Assembly (NCBI GenBank): GCA_934229335.1
Contig: CAKQDQ010000018.1
Location: 1-32,966, forward strand
Direction: 5' to 3'
Source of the DNA: an uncultured Prevotella sp.
GTDB lineage: Bacteria; Bacteroidota; Bacteroidia; Bacteroidales; Bacteroidaceae
Length of the DNA stretch: 32,966 bases
The stretch's first letter is position 1; the number at the start of each line of letters is the position of its first letter. A program made the translations under genes and the position numbers. This document shows positions 1 to 7,450 of the stretch, piece after piece. The notes under the pieces are model-generated. The model saw nothing but the letters and a program-made list of their open reading frames with translations. It searched no databases and was not told the origin of the DNA.

Positions 1-491
1 ACGCTACCCTCTTCCACCTGTTTTACTCTCTCCTCTATGGTGCCACGTATCGGAACCACGGTGAGGTCTGGACGCTGTTGCAGCAGTTCTGCCTTGCGTT
101 GTGATGAGCTGGTGCCTACTTTTGCGCCTGATGGCAGTGTGGCGAGGGTGAGACCATCGCGTGCCACGAGCGAGTCGCTCTTGTCTTCTGCCTCTGTCAG
201 GGCTATTACCTCTATGCCGGCAGGCAACGGGTAAGGCAGGTCTTTGGCGGAATGAACGGCAATCTGCGCTGTGCCGTTAAGGAGAGCACGGTCGAGTTCG
301 CGTGTAAAAAAGTCAGATGGCAGTTCGGGGTGCATCAACGACACGTCCTTATGCTTGTCGCCGTAACTGGTGGTGGTGATGACATCGAAGTCTGCTTCCA
401 CACCGGCGTCATGCAGTAGGCGTGCGGTTTCGTCAACCTGAAGCAACGCCAACGGACTGGTTCGTGATATGACTGTTATCTTTCTTTTCAT
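1..491 (-). CDS. hemC: Hydroxymethylbilane synthase (porphobilinogen deaminase), N-terminal part
   Basis: The visible 163 codons match the N-terminal half of porphobilinogen deaminase, the cytoplasmic enzyme that joins four porphobilinogen units into hydroxymethylbilane for haem synthesis. Landmarks are a degenerate N-terminal motif ISRTSPLALLQ (usually GTRxSxLAxxQ), the active-site segment IAVHSAKDLP near residues 77-86 with the catalytic Asp at about 84, and VGTSSQRKAELL near 125-136 followed by the RGTIEER segment. The reading frame runs off the left edge, so the cofactor-binding Cys and the C-terminal domain are not seen; a fusion to a uroporphyrinogen-III synthase cannot be excluded. The ATG at 489-491 is the only plausible start. 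A Bacteroidetes -7 motif ends only 4 nt before it, which suggests a leaderless or nearly leaderless message. Confidence 0.93.
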   Translation of the reverse strand, partial: MKRKITVISRTSPLALLQVDETARLLHDAGVEADFDVITTTSYGDKHKDVSLMHPELPSDFFTRELDRALLNGTAQIAVHSAKDLPYPLPAGIEVIALTEAEDKSDSLVARDGLTLATLPSGAKVGTSSSQRKAELLQQRPDLTVVPIRGTIEERVKQVEEGS

Positions 492-495
492 GATG

Positions 496-527
496 CAAAG
501 GTACTGCCTTTTTCGTTTGTGGGCAAT
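496..527 (-). promoter_or_regulatory. Predicted hemC promoter
   Basis: On the minus strand a perfect -7 motif TACCTTTG (496-503) is preceded after 20 nt by ATTG (524-527), one mismatch from the TTTG -33 element. The start codon at 491 begins only 4 nt after the -7 motif, so transcription would begin at or next to the ATG. Confidence 0.6.
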
Positions 528-715
528 CACAACTTAAGGGCAATGATATAACAAAGGTTTGGTATAAGTAAGTATTCAAAATTATTTATATATATCAGTA
601 AGTGAACATTATTATTTCTGTAATTATATTTAACCATCTGTCATAGGGGCAATATGTCTACTTACTACCAACTATAGCTATGCCTATCACCAACGCCATC
701 TGTTCTACATGCCTC

Positions 716-778
716 TTAAAAACAATAAAGGGAAGACTTCTGAGCTTTTATTCTACAGAACGTCCTCCCTAATATTGT
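716..778 (-). terminator. Probable terminator of the sigma/anti-sigma transcript
   Basis: Arms at 722-737 and 762-778 pair imperfectly (ACAATA, GGGA and GAC blocks match, with small bulges). On the minus strand the stem is followed by TTGTTTTTAAG. It lies about 115 nt after the anti-sigma stop codon. Confidence 0.55.
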
Positions 779-892
779 GTTTTAAAAAGATTGCGACTGC
801 TGTCTGTCCATCCCGGTGTTGCAGCAGGGTTGTTTTAATGATTTTTGTTGAATTGTTTTAATAGGATATCTTATAAAGCATAGAAAATTATC

Positions 893-1378
893 TTAATTTG
901 CTACAGGCACTACCAAAGTCTTGTTGGTCTTTGATACGGAGTCACTCTTCGCCACAGCATTTTCCTCTTTCTCTATCTGAGGATGCGTTACGGCAATGTT
1001 CTCCTGTGCCTCTTCTTGCTCAGTGTATGGCATCTGTGCTGCCTGACCAAGCGCAAGTACTACCGCTACGCACGCCGCTGCTTTGTAAAGCGGACGTAAA
1101 CGACGCTGCATAGTGACTATCTTTGCCTTCACTCTTACTGGTTCCTGCTGCTCCTGCGCACCGATGGCGGCAAGAACACGTGCATCGAAATCGCTGCCAA
1201 GGGTGTCTTCTGACTGGCATCTGGCTGCTTCGGTGAAGAGCTCACGGTATGGCAACAGACGTACCGGCACCGTTTCTTGCGCAAAGAAGGCACGGAGTAT
1301 CTGCTCTTCCTCGCGCGATGTCTCGCACTCGAAATATTTTTCAAGCAGCTGCTCTATGTAAGTGTAGTCCATTGTCAT
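893..1378 (-). CDS. Putative single-span anti-sigma factor
   Basis: A 161-residue protein with an acidic N-terminal region rich in Glu (YIEQLLEKYFECETSREEEQ), a basic stretch near 90-98, one likely membrane helix at about 97-115, and a polar tail outside the membrane. This layout, and its place 117 bp after an ECF sigma gene on the same strand, suggests that the N-terminal part holds the sigma factor at the inner face of the membrane. No zinc-binding HxxxCxxC motif is visible, so it is not a classical ZAS-domain anti-sigma factor. The N-terminal pattern of a YxEQLLEKYFEGxTSxxEE type is common in Bacteroidetes sigma partners. Met1 and Met3 are both possible starts. The function is inferred mainly from context. 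Confidence 0.7.
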   Translation of the reverse strand: MTMDYTYIEQLLEKYFECETSREEEQILRAFFAQETVPVRLLPYRELFTEAARCQSEDTLGSDFDARVLAAIGAQEQQEPVRVKAKIVTMQRRLRPLYKAAACVAVVLALGQAAQMPYTEQEEAQENIAVTHPQIEKEENAVAKSDSVSKTNKTLVVPVAN

Positions 1379-1495
1379 TGTCTTGATGATGTGAATTAAT
1401 TGTTTTACAGATTCTAAAGCTTAGTGAGTGGGGCACGCTTTATTACCCCTCTCTATATGTACGACGTATGAAAGGTAACGAAAGTTACAGCTCTT

Positions 1496-1978
1496 TTAGT
1501 TAAAAGACGTTAACTTCGTTTTTACATACTGTCGTGCTCTGAATATGTTTATCTTCACTTGGTCTTCTGACATGGACAGCATTTCGGCTATTTCTTTATA
1601 AGAATATCCTTCAAAATCACGCAGTTGCATTGCGCTGCGCTGTTTTTCTGGTAGCTGAAGCATGACGTTCTTTATGCTTTCTACCTGTTCTCTCCGCTCG
1701 TTTGTGTCGGTTGCGACGTAACGGTCGGTCTCTATATCGTCGATGTTCTCTGTGTTATTGACTTTCATTCTCTGCCTGTCTATGGCGAGGTTTCGTGTCA
1801 TTCGCAGGGCGAACGCTTCGAGGTTGTCTACGTTGTCAAGACGTTCACGCATTGCCCAGAGCTTTATCATCACGTCTTGTACCACGTCTTCCGCTTCCTG
1901 ACTGTTGAGCGTAAGACGCAATGCCATGCGGTACATGACGTTCTTCATGGGCAATATGTCGCGTTTTACATCTAACAA
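1496..1978 (-). CDS. RNA polymerase ECF-type sigma-70 factor
   Basis: A 160-residue sigma factor with only regions 2 and 4. Region 2 (about residues 10-75) contains AEDVVQDVMIKLW, and region 4 (about 105-155) contains LPEKQRSAMQLRDFEGYSYK and the helix-turn-helix segment IAEMLSMSEDQVKINIFRAR. It would direct RNA polymerase to a small regulon, probably of envelope genes, and is likely held by the product of the next gene. The start is uncertain: an in-frame TGA lies just upstream, so the TTG at 1976-1978 is the longest possible start, and it keeps the usual DILPxKN lead-in of the family; the ATG eleven codons later would remove it. It follows argB after 42 bp and may share its transcript. Confidence 0.92.
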   Translation of the reverse strand: MLDVKRDILPMKNVMYRMALRLTLNSQEAEDVVQDVMIKLWAMRERLDNVDNLEAFALRMTRNLAIDRQRMKVNNTENIDDIETDRYVATDTNERREQVESIKNVMLQLPEKQRSAMQLRDFEGYSYKEIAEMLSMSEDQVKINIFRARQYVKTKLTSFN

Positions 1979-2020
1979 GGATCAGGAGGTTTATGTTTTT
2001 GTGTGGCAATGTGGTGGTGG

Positions 2021-2818
2021 TTACTTTATCACTGTACCGTGCTTGCCGTCTATCTTGGTTGCAAGGGTGATGATAACTTTCTTCACTCCCGCGTCTACGG
2101 CTTCGAGGGCGTTCTCTATCTTCGGCTTCATGCCGCCAGAGATGGTGCCGTCTTCTACATATTTATTATATATATCGCGGGTTATTACGGGTATTACGCT
2201 GTCGTCATCATCGGGGTTTGACAGTACGCCTTTTTTCTCGAAGGAGAATATTAGGGTTACTTCGTACTTGTCGGCGAGTGCCTTCGCCACGGTTGACGCC
2301 ATGGTATCGGCGTTGGTGTTGAGTATGTTGCCGTTGCCATCGTGTGTCAATGGTGCTACTACTGGTATGATACCGCTGTCTAATAGTTGTGCGAGTCGGT
2401 CGCCATCAGCTCTGTCTACGTCGCCAACGAAGCCGAAGTCGACCATCTGTTCTGTGCCATCGTCCATGCGAACTTTCTTTAATGGGCGTTTGTGTGAGCG
2501 TATAACGTCCATGTCGGCACCTGTCAATCCGAGGGCATTGACGCCATGTGCTTGCAGACTTGCAACGAGATTTTTGTTTACCAAACCGCCATAGACCATT
2601 GTTACGACTGATAGCATCTCGCCATCGGTGATGCGTCGTCCGCCTATCATGTGGCTTTCGATGCCTAACTGCGCCGCTATCTTGGTGGCGCGACGGCCTC
2701 CTCCGTGTACGAGTATTTTCTTTCCTTCTATGGCTGAGAAGTTATCGAGAAGGGCGGAGAGCTGTTCGGGGTCTTCAACGATGGCTCCACCGACTTTTAC
2801 TATTGTGAGTTTTTCCAT
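2021..2818 (-). CDS. argB: N-acetylglutamate kinase (possibly N-succinylglutamate kinase)
   Basis: A 265-residue amino-acid kinase that phosphorylates the gamma-carboxyl of an N-acylated glutamate, the second step of arginine synthesis, in the cytoplasm. Visible family marks are the N-terminal KVGGAIVED, the glycine-rich ILVHGGGRRATKIAAQLGI near residues 36-54, LGLTGADMD, and the C-terminal SGGMKPKIENALEAVDAGVKK. Length matches the family (about 255-300). In Bacteroides fragilis the later transcarbamylase is known to use N-succinylornithine, so in this order the substrate may be the succinylated compound; the sequence alone does not decide this. The ATG at 2816-2818 is preceded by an A-rich leader. 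A hairpin repeat lies about 60 bp upstream, between dusB and argB. No other arg gene is in the window. Confidence 0.94.
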   Translation of the reverse strand: MEKLTIVKVGGAIVEDPEQLSALLDNFSAIEGKKILVHGGGRRATKIAAQLGIESHMIGGRRITDGEMLSVVTMVYGGLVNKNLVASLQAHGVNALGLTGADMDVIRSHKRPLKKVRMDDGTEQMVDFGFVGDVDRADGDRLAQLLDSGIIPVVAPLTHDGNGNILNTNADTMASTVAKALADKYEVTLIFSFEKKGVLSNPDDDDSVIPVITRDIYNKYVEDGTISGGMKPKIENALEAVDAGVKKVIITLATKIDGKHGTVIK

Positions 2819-2872
2819 TGTTTTTATGTTTCTTGGGGCGTTGTTTTTTGTTCTTTAGGGTGTAGGAAGAGG

Positions 2873-2907
2873 CGTATGGCGTAGAAACGCCAACGCACGA
2901 GGAAGGA
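2873..2907 (-). repeat. Dispersed hairpin element, copy 1 (ahead of argB)
   Basis: The stem GGCGT/ACGCC spans 2878-2891 with an AGAA loop, and the flank GCACGAGGA follows on the plus strand. On the transcribed minus strand this reads TCCTCGTGC, stem, then about 60 nt of G-poor sequence to the argB ATG. Three related copies lie at 5895, 26370 and 28757. Confidence 0.65.
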
Positions 2908-2913
2908 GAGGTG

Positions 2914-3903
2914 TTAACCTTTCGCCCTGTTTTCCAGAAATATCTTTATCTCGTTGAGTATGTCTTCCAGTTCTGCTACGGTGTTGGCGCGCAGCATCTT
3001 GATGCGTGTCTGACGGAAGTCAGGTATTCCTTTGAATACGGGTGTGGCTGCAAGGTGACGTCGTGTGTGCAAGATGGCACGGTAATCATCGCCTATATAC
3101 TCCTGATTGATGTGTAACAGTTCGAGTAGTATGTCTATCTTCTGCGAGTCTGTCAGTCCTGTGCCGTCGGTGGCGCACGCCTCTCGCGAGAATATCCACG
3201 GTTGTCCGAAGGTTGCTCTGCCTATCATCACGGCATCAACGCCATACTTTTCGAAGGCAGCATCGGCTTGTTCTATTGATGTTATGTCGCCATTGCCTAT
3301 GATAGGTATCGTGATGGCAGGATTGTCTTTTACTGCTTTAATCAGTGTCCAGTCCGCTTCGCCGGTGTACATCTGCGCTCTTGTTCTGCCATGTATGGTG
3401 AGTGCCTGGGCTCCGCAGTCTTGAATACGCGGTGCGAGATCGGTGATGACGAGGTTATCACTGGTCCACCCTAATCGTGTCTTTACCGTAACGGGGGTGT
3501 TGACAGCCTTTACTACCGCCTCTGTCATCTCTAATAGCAGCGGAATGTTTTGTAACATACCAGCTCCCGCGCCTTTTCCCGCTACCTTTTTCACTGGGCA
3601 TCCGAAGTTGAGGTCTATCACATCGGGGTGCGCTTCTGCCTCTACTATGCGTGCCGCCTCAACGACGTCGGCTGTGGTGCGGCCGTATATCTGTATGCCT
3701 ACGGGTCGTTCATCGTCTGAGATGGTCAGTTTTCTCACGGTAGCCTTAACGGATCGCACTAACGCCTCTGCCGCGACAAATTCCGTGTAGACCATTGCCG
3801 CACCGTAACGTTTGCACAGTCGGCGGAAGCCTATGTCGGTAACGTCCTCCATTGGAGCGAGGAAAAGCGGGCGATTGCCCAAGTCTATGTTGCCTATCTT
3901 CAT
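2914..3903 (-). CDS. dusB: tRNA-dihydrouridine synthase (DusB-like)
   Basis: A 329-residue FMN enzyme that reduces uridine to dihydrouridine in the D-loop of tRNA. The N-terminal LFLAPMEDVTD (about residues 13-23), the catalytic-Cys motif DLNFGCPVKKV (Cys about 102), KTRLGW, ALTIHGRTRAQMYTG and the glycine-rich IIGNGDI and DAVMIGRATFGQPW segments are all in the family order of the TIM-barrel. The C-terminal helical tRNA-binding part is present, so the gene appears complete. It follows parE after 18 bp and is surely co-transcribed with it. The assignment to the DusB subgroup rather than another Dus type is by overall resemblance. Confidence 0.92.
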   Translation of the reverse strand: MKIGNIDLGNRPLFLAPMEDVTDIGFRRLCKRYGAAMVYTEFVAAEALVRSVKATVRKLTISDDERPVGIQIYGRTTADVVEAARIVEAEAHPDVIDLNFGCPVKKVAGKGAGAGMLQNIPLLLEMTEAVVKAVNTPVTVKTRLGWTSDNLVITDLAPRIQDCGAQALTIHGRTRAQMYTGEADWTLIKAVKDNPAITIPIIGNGDITSIEQADAAFEKYGVDAVMIGRATFGQPWIFSREACATDGTGLTDSQKIDILLELLHINQEYIGDDYRAILHTRRHLAATPVFKGIPDFRQTRIKMLRANTVAELEDILNEIKIFLENRAKG

Positions 3904-3921
3904 GCGTTGCCAGTCGTATTT

Positions 3922-5847
3922 TTATTCATAAACGTCTTCTTCGGGTATGTCTTCTTCTATGACGAGGTTGTCAATGATAAAGTTTTGGCGTTCCATGCTG
4001 TTCTTACCCATATAGTATGCTAACAGCTTCTCTACCTCATCGCTTTTGTGTAGCTTTACTTTCTCCAATCGGATGTCTGGTCCTATGAAGCCAGCAAATT
4101 CGTCTGGTGATATTTCTCCGAGTCCTTTGAATCGTGTTATCTCTGGGTCAGGACCGAGTTCGGCTATGGCGTGCTGTCTTTCTTCGTCAGAATAGCAGTA
4201 GCGTGTGATGAAGTCCTTGGGCTTTTCGCCACGTTCTTTCAGTTTGGCGTCTTCCGCAGCGATGACCTGTTTGTTCTTTATCTTGGTACGTTTGTTGCGC
4301 ACTCGGAATAGTGGTGTCTGCAAGACGTAGACGTGTCCCTTCTTTATCAAATCAGGGAAGAACTGTAGGAAGAACGTGATGATGAGCAAACGTATGTGCA
4401 TTCCGTCGACATCTGCATCTGTCGCTACGATGACTTTGTTGTAGCGCAGGTTGTCAAGTCCGTCCTCTATGTCGAGTGCTGCCTGAAGGAGGTTGAACTC
4501 TTCGTTCTCGTACACTACCTTTTTGGTCAGCCCATAGCAGTTTAGTGGCTTTCCTCTTAGTGAGAATACCGCCTGCGTATTGACGTTGCGGCTTTTGGTG
4601 ATGCTACCACTTGCAGAGTCGCCCTCGGTGATGAAGATGCATGACTCTTCGCGAAGGTCTCCCTTAGCGTCGGAATAATGTACGCGACAGTCGCGCAGCT
4701 TACGGTTGTGTAGGTTAGCTTTCTTGGCGCGTTCTCTTGCCAGTTTCGCTACGCCTGCCATGGCTTTGCGCTCTCGTTCTGACGTTTTTATCTTCTCTTC
4801 TATAACGTTGGCAACGTCGAGGTTACGGTGCAGGTAGTTGTCTACCTCCGTTTTCACGAAGTCTCCGATGTATTTGTTGACGGAAACACCGTCTGGTGAC
4901 ATTGTCAGCGAACCGAGTTTTATCTTTGTTTGCGACTCGAATATTGGCTCTTCTACATTGACTGCTATCGCCGCAACGAGTCCGTTGCGTATGTCTCCGT
5001 ACTCATATTTGCCGAAGTACTCCTTGATGGTCTTGGCAATGTGTTCCTTTAGTGCCGACTGGTGTGTGCCTCCCTGCGTGGTGTGCTGTCCGTTGACGAA
5101 GGATTCGTACTCTTCTCCGTTCTGGTTGGTGTGGGTAAAGGCTATCTCTATGTCTTCTCCCTTCATGTGAACGATAGGGTACAGTGGGTCGGCTGTCATC
5201 TCGTCTTTCAGTAGGTCTTCGAGACCGTTGCGCGAGAGGATTCGTCTGCCGTTGAACATGATGGCGAGCCCTGTGTTGAGGTATGTATAGTTGCGCAACA
5301 TGGTCTCCACGATGTCGGGCTGAAAGGCGTAGTTTTTGAACAGTGTATCGTCGGGCTGAAAGTAGATGTACGTTCCTGTCTCGTCGTCGGTAGGCTGTGT
5401 GGTGTCGCTGACGAGCTGTCCTTTGTCGAAGATGGCTGTGCGTACCATGCCGTCGCGGTATGACCTTACCTCAAACTTTGTAGAGAGGAAGTTGACGGCT
5501 TTTATGCCGACGCCGTTCATACCGACCGACTTTTTGAACGCCTTTGAGTCGTATTTGCCGCCTGTATTGAGCTGGCTTACTGCCTCTATCATCTTTCCCT
5601 GCGGTATGCCACGTCCGTAGTCGCGCAGCGACACCGCCTTGTTGTCGGTAAGCTCTATCTCTATTCGTTTGCCTGCGTTCATTCGGAACTCGTCGATGGA
5701 GTTGTCTATCGCCTCCTTGAGCAGTACGTATATGCCGTCTTCGGCGTGTGATCCGTCGCCAAGTCGACCGATATACATTCCTGGACGTGTGCGGATGTGT
5801 TCAACGTCGGATAGTTTTCGTATGTTGTCTTCGGTATATTCTACCAT
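3922..5847 (-). CDS. parE: DNA topoisomerase IV subunit B (type IIA, ATPase subunit)
   Basis: A 641-residue GHKL ATPase plus TOPRIM subunit of a type IIA topoisomerase, which with ParC unlinks daughter chromosomes. In order: ATPase motif [11 protein letters not shown] (about 44-54), DYGRGIP (76-82), the glycine-rich [14 protein letters not shown] (109-122), transducer, then TOPRIM EGDSASG (408-414) and the metal-binding DADVDGMHI (477-485). The second motif has Met where most GyrB/ParE proteins have Ser. The short length, with no GyrB-type insert, and the ending after the KMERQ-like NSMERQNFI segment fit ParE better than GyrB. parC is not in the window. The 3' neighbour dusB is 18 bp away. 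Confidence 0.93.
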   Translation of the reverse strand: MVEYTEDNIRKLSDVEHIRTRPGMYIGRLGDGSHAEDGIYVLLKEAIDNSIDEFRMNAGKRIEIELTDNKAVSLRDYGRGIPQGKMIEAVSQLNTGGKYDSKAFKKSVGMNGVGIKAVNFLSTKFEVRSYRDGMVRTAIFDKGQLVSDTTQPTDDETGTYIYFQPDDTLFKNYAFQPDIVETMLRNYTYLNTGLAIMFNGRRILSRNGLEDLLKDEMTADPLYPIVHMKGEDIEIAFTHTNQNGEEYESFVNGQHTTQGGTHQSALKEHIAKTIKEYFGKYEYGDIRNGLVAAIAVNVEEPIFESQTKIKLGSLTMSPDGVSVNKYIGDFVKTEVDNYLHRNLDVANVIEEKIKTSERERKAMAGVAKLARERAKKANLHNRKLRDCRVHYSDAKGDLREESCIFITEGDSASGSITKSRNVNTQAVFSLRGKPLNCYGLTKKVVYENEEFNLLQAALDIEDGLDNLRYNKVIVATDADVDGMHIRLLIITFFLQFFPDLIKKGHVYVLQTPLFRVRNKRTKIKNKQVIAAEDAKLKERGEKPKDFITRYCYSDEERQHAIAELGPDPEITRFKGLGEISPDEFAGFIGPDIRLEKVKLHKSDEVEKLLAYYMGKNSMERQNFIIDNLVIEEDIPEEDVYE

Positions 5848-5894
5848 GGTTGTGGGTTTTAAGGTTGTGGGTTATGGGGAAAAATGGGGAGACA

Positions 5895-5923
5895 ACGGCG
5901 TAAAAACGCCGTAGCACAAGGAG
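5895..5923 (-). repeat. Dispersed hairpin element, copy 2 (ahead of parE)
   Basis: Perfect 7-bp arms ACGGCGT and ACGCCGT (5895-5912) with an AAAA loop, flanked by AGCACAAGGAG on the plus strand. On the minus strand it is followed by an A/C-rich, G-poor stretch of about 45 nt and the parE ATG. Confidence 0.7.
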
Positions 5924-5958
5924 CTGGACGCTGTTACTTAAGGAGCTGAGGGCTGCCC

Positions 5959-6025
5959 CTAAAGGGCGAAGCTGCTGAAGCTAAAGGGCGATGCAGCTAA
6001 AGCTAAAGGGGCGAAGCTGCTGAAG
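5959..6025. repeat. Three tandem 22-23 bp repeats
   Basis: Units at 5959-5980, 5981-6002 and 6003-6025 each start CTAAAGGG(G)CGA and end in a GCTGCTGAAG-like block; the middle unit is diverged. They lie directly after the stop codon of the GNAT-like gene, in its 3' untranslated region. No function is evident. Confidence 0.75.
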
Positions 6026-6035
6026 CTCTCGTCGC

Positions 6036-7187
6036 TTATAGCGGCAGCTTGTAGCTACGTAGTCGCTTTACTGTCTTGGCATCGAAGTACTGCCATGCTG
6101 ATAACACTCCTTCGTTTGTCTCCATCATGGCGAGTGTCAGGGCTTGTTTGAAGCCGTACTTGAGGTACCACTTGATGAGATCGTCAAAGAGTATGGCGTT
6201 GGCTCCCTTTGACCTGTACTCTGGCAGTACGCCTATGAGCAGCAGGTCTACGGTGTCGGTGTCGTGGAAATACAGCGTGCGCATGAGGTGTATCCAGCCG
6301 AATGGGAATAGCTTGCCGTTGCCTGTGCGACGTAGTGCCTTTGAGAATGATGGGAAACTGACGCCGAAGCCTATCATCTGCTCTGTGGGATCAGCGGTCT
6401 GTATGCTCTCGTCGAAGATGAAGGTGACGAGGTTGAGGTCTGCCATGGCTATGTATTCCTCTACGAAGTTGTCTATCTGTTTCTCTGACAGCTCTGAGAA
6501 CTCGTAGAGGTCTTTGTAACACTCGTTGAGTATATGGAAGAAGCGTCGTCCGTAGCCTTGCTTCATCAACTGGCGTTTGGTGAGCTTTCGTGGCACTATA
6601 TTATAGCGTCGGGCTATCATAGAGGTAATCTTCGCAAACTTGGCAGGCACTTCCTTAGGCATCGCTATGAGCTGCTGCACCCAGTCGTTGTCTTTTATGA
6701 AGCCCATTGCCTCCATGTGTTTGCGGTAATAGGGATAGTTATGGTTGGCGTGCATCGATGCCATCACGTCGAAGCCCTCTATCAACAAGCCCTCTCTGTC
6801 CATGTCGGTGAAGCCCATTGGCCCTATGATGGTGTCCATGCCATGAGCGCGTCCGAAGTCTTTTACTTTCTCTATGAGTGCCTGTGACACCTCCCTGTCG
6901 TCCACGAAGTCGAAGTATCCGAAGCGGACATTGTTTCTGCCCCACTTCTTGTTGGCGTTACGGTTGATGATGGCGGCTATTCTTCCTACTGGTTCTCCGT
7001 CACGGTACGCCATGTAATACTCCGCGTCGCAGAACTCAAAGGCTGGGTTACGGTTGGGCATAAGGGTGTCCTTCTCGTCTTTATACAGGTAAGGCACAGC
7101 GCATGGGTCGTCCTTGTAAAGACGGGTACGAAAGTCGATGAATCGCTCTATGTCTGCTGGAGCTGAAACGGTACGTATCTCTATCAT
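6036..7187 (-). CDS. GNAT-like acyltransferase family protein of unknown substrate
   Basis: A 383-residue soluble protein. It has the features of the acyl-CoA N-acyltransferase fold: an N-terminal FIDFRTRLYKDDPCAVPYL stretch, a beta-strand pair YYMAYRDGEPVGRIAAIIN (about 57-75) typical of GNAT motifs, GPMGFTDMDREGLLIEGFD (about 120-138), and LLIGVLPEYRSKGANAILFDDL (about 325-346), which resembles the V-x-P-x-x-R-x-x-G acetyl-CoA loop. Two GNAT-like halves are likely. Similar proteins are common in Bacteroidetes and usually carry no function beyond 'N-acetyltransferase'. It has its own promoter, divergent from trpB. The substrate is unknown. Confidence 0.75.
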   Translation of the reverse strand: MIEIRTVSAPADIERFIDFRTRLYKDDPCAVPYLYKDEKDTLMPNRNPAFEFCDAEYYMAYRDGEPVGRIAAIINRNANKKWGRNNVRFGYFDFVDDREVSQALIEKVKDFGRAHGMDTIIGPMGFTDMDREGLLIEGFDVMASMHANHNYPYYRKHMEAMGFIKDNDWVQQLIAMPKEVPAKFAKITSMIARRYNIVPRKLTKRQLMKQGYGRRFFHILNECYKDLYEFSELSEKQIDNFVEEYIAMADLNLVTFIFDESIQTADPTEQMIGFGVSFPSFSKALRRTGNGKLFPFGWIHLMRTLYFHDTDTVDLLLIGVLPEYRSKGANAILFDDLIKWYLKYGFKQALTLAMMETNEGVLSAWQYFDAKTVKRLRSYKLPL

Positions 7188-7246
7188 TATATTTGCTTTT
7201 CCGGCACTTGGCGAACTATTGTCGCTGAAGCTACCTTTTCAACATA

Positions 7247-7277
7247 CAAAGGTACAAAGAAAAACTTAGACGGCAAT
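7247..7277 (-). promoter_or_regulatory. Predicted promoter of the GNAT-like gene
   Basis: On the minus strand a perfect -7 motif TACCTTTG (7247-7254) with ATTG at 7274-7277 after 19 nt. This leaves a leader of roughly 50 nt before the ATG at 7187. Confidence 0.65.
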
Positions 7278-7327
7278 AGAATTAAATAAAAAATAACATA
7301 AATGTCACCGTCCACAGGTCGTGTTAT

Positions 7328-7358
7328 TTTGCCATTAGCAAAAGTTTTGGTATCTTTG
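7328..7358 (+). promoter_or_regulatory. trpB promoter (Bacteroidetes -33/-7)
   Basis: TTTG (7328-7331), 19 nt, TATCTTTG (7351-7358): a full match to the primary sigma consensus of Bacteroidetes. Transcription would start near 7364, giving a leader of about 85 nt. That leader can fold a bulged 9-bp stem (7363-7372 with 7402-7410), followed 10 nt later by seven T. Confidence 0.8.
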
Positions 7359-7450
7359 CAGGGTATATGGGCTTTGATAGTACACTAAGACCTCCGTGCA
7401 TGCCCAATACTACCTGAACATTTTTTTAACCCATAACATATTTTATCGCC

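Larger units (their letters stand above)
492..892. other. Intergenic region between hemC and the anti-sigma gene
   Basis: A 401-bp AT-rich stretch with no credible coding sequence on either strand. It holds the hemC promoter at its left end and a terminator-like hairpin around 716-778 for the sigma/anti-sigma transcript. I see nothing else in 528-715 or 779-892. Confidence 0.7.

Noticed and set aside
1475..1488. Hairpin GTAAC-GAAA-GTTAC between the sigma and anti-sigma genes as a regulatory site
   Set aside because: Only 5-bp arms, and no promoter or T run attached; may be chance.
1905..2594. 229-codon plus-strand ORF opposite argB
   Set aside because: Ser/Thr-rich shadow of argB and the sigma gene. 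The AGGAGG before an ATG at about 1985 is in a short spacer and leads to no recognisable product.
7367..7417. 16-codon ORF in the trpB leader as an attenuation peptide
   Set aside because: It has no Trp codon and begins only a few nucleotides after the predicted transcription start.
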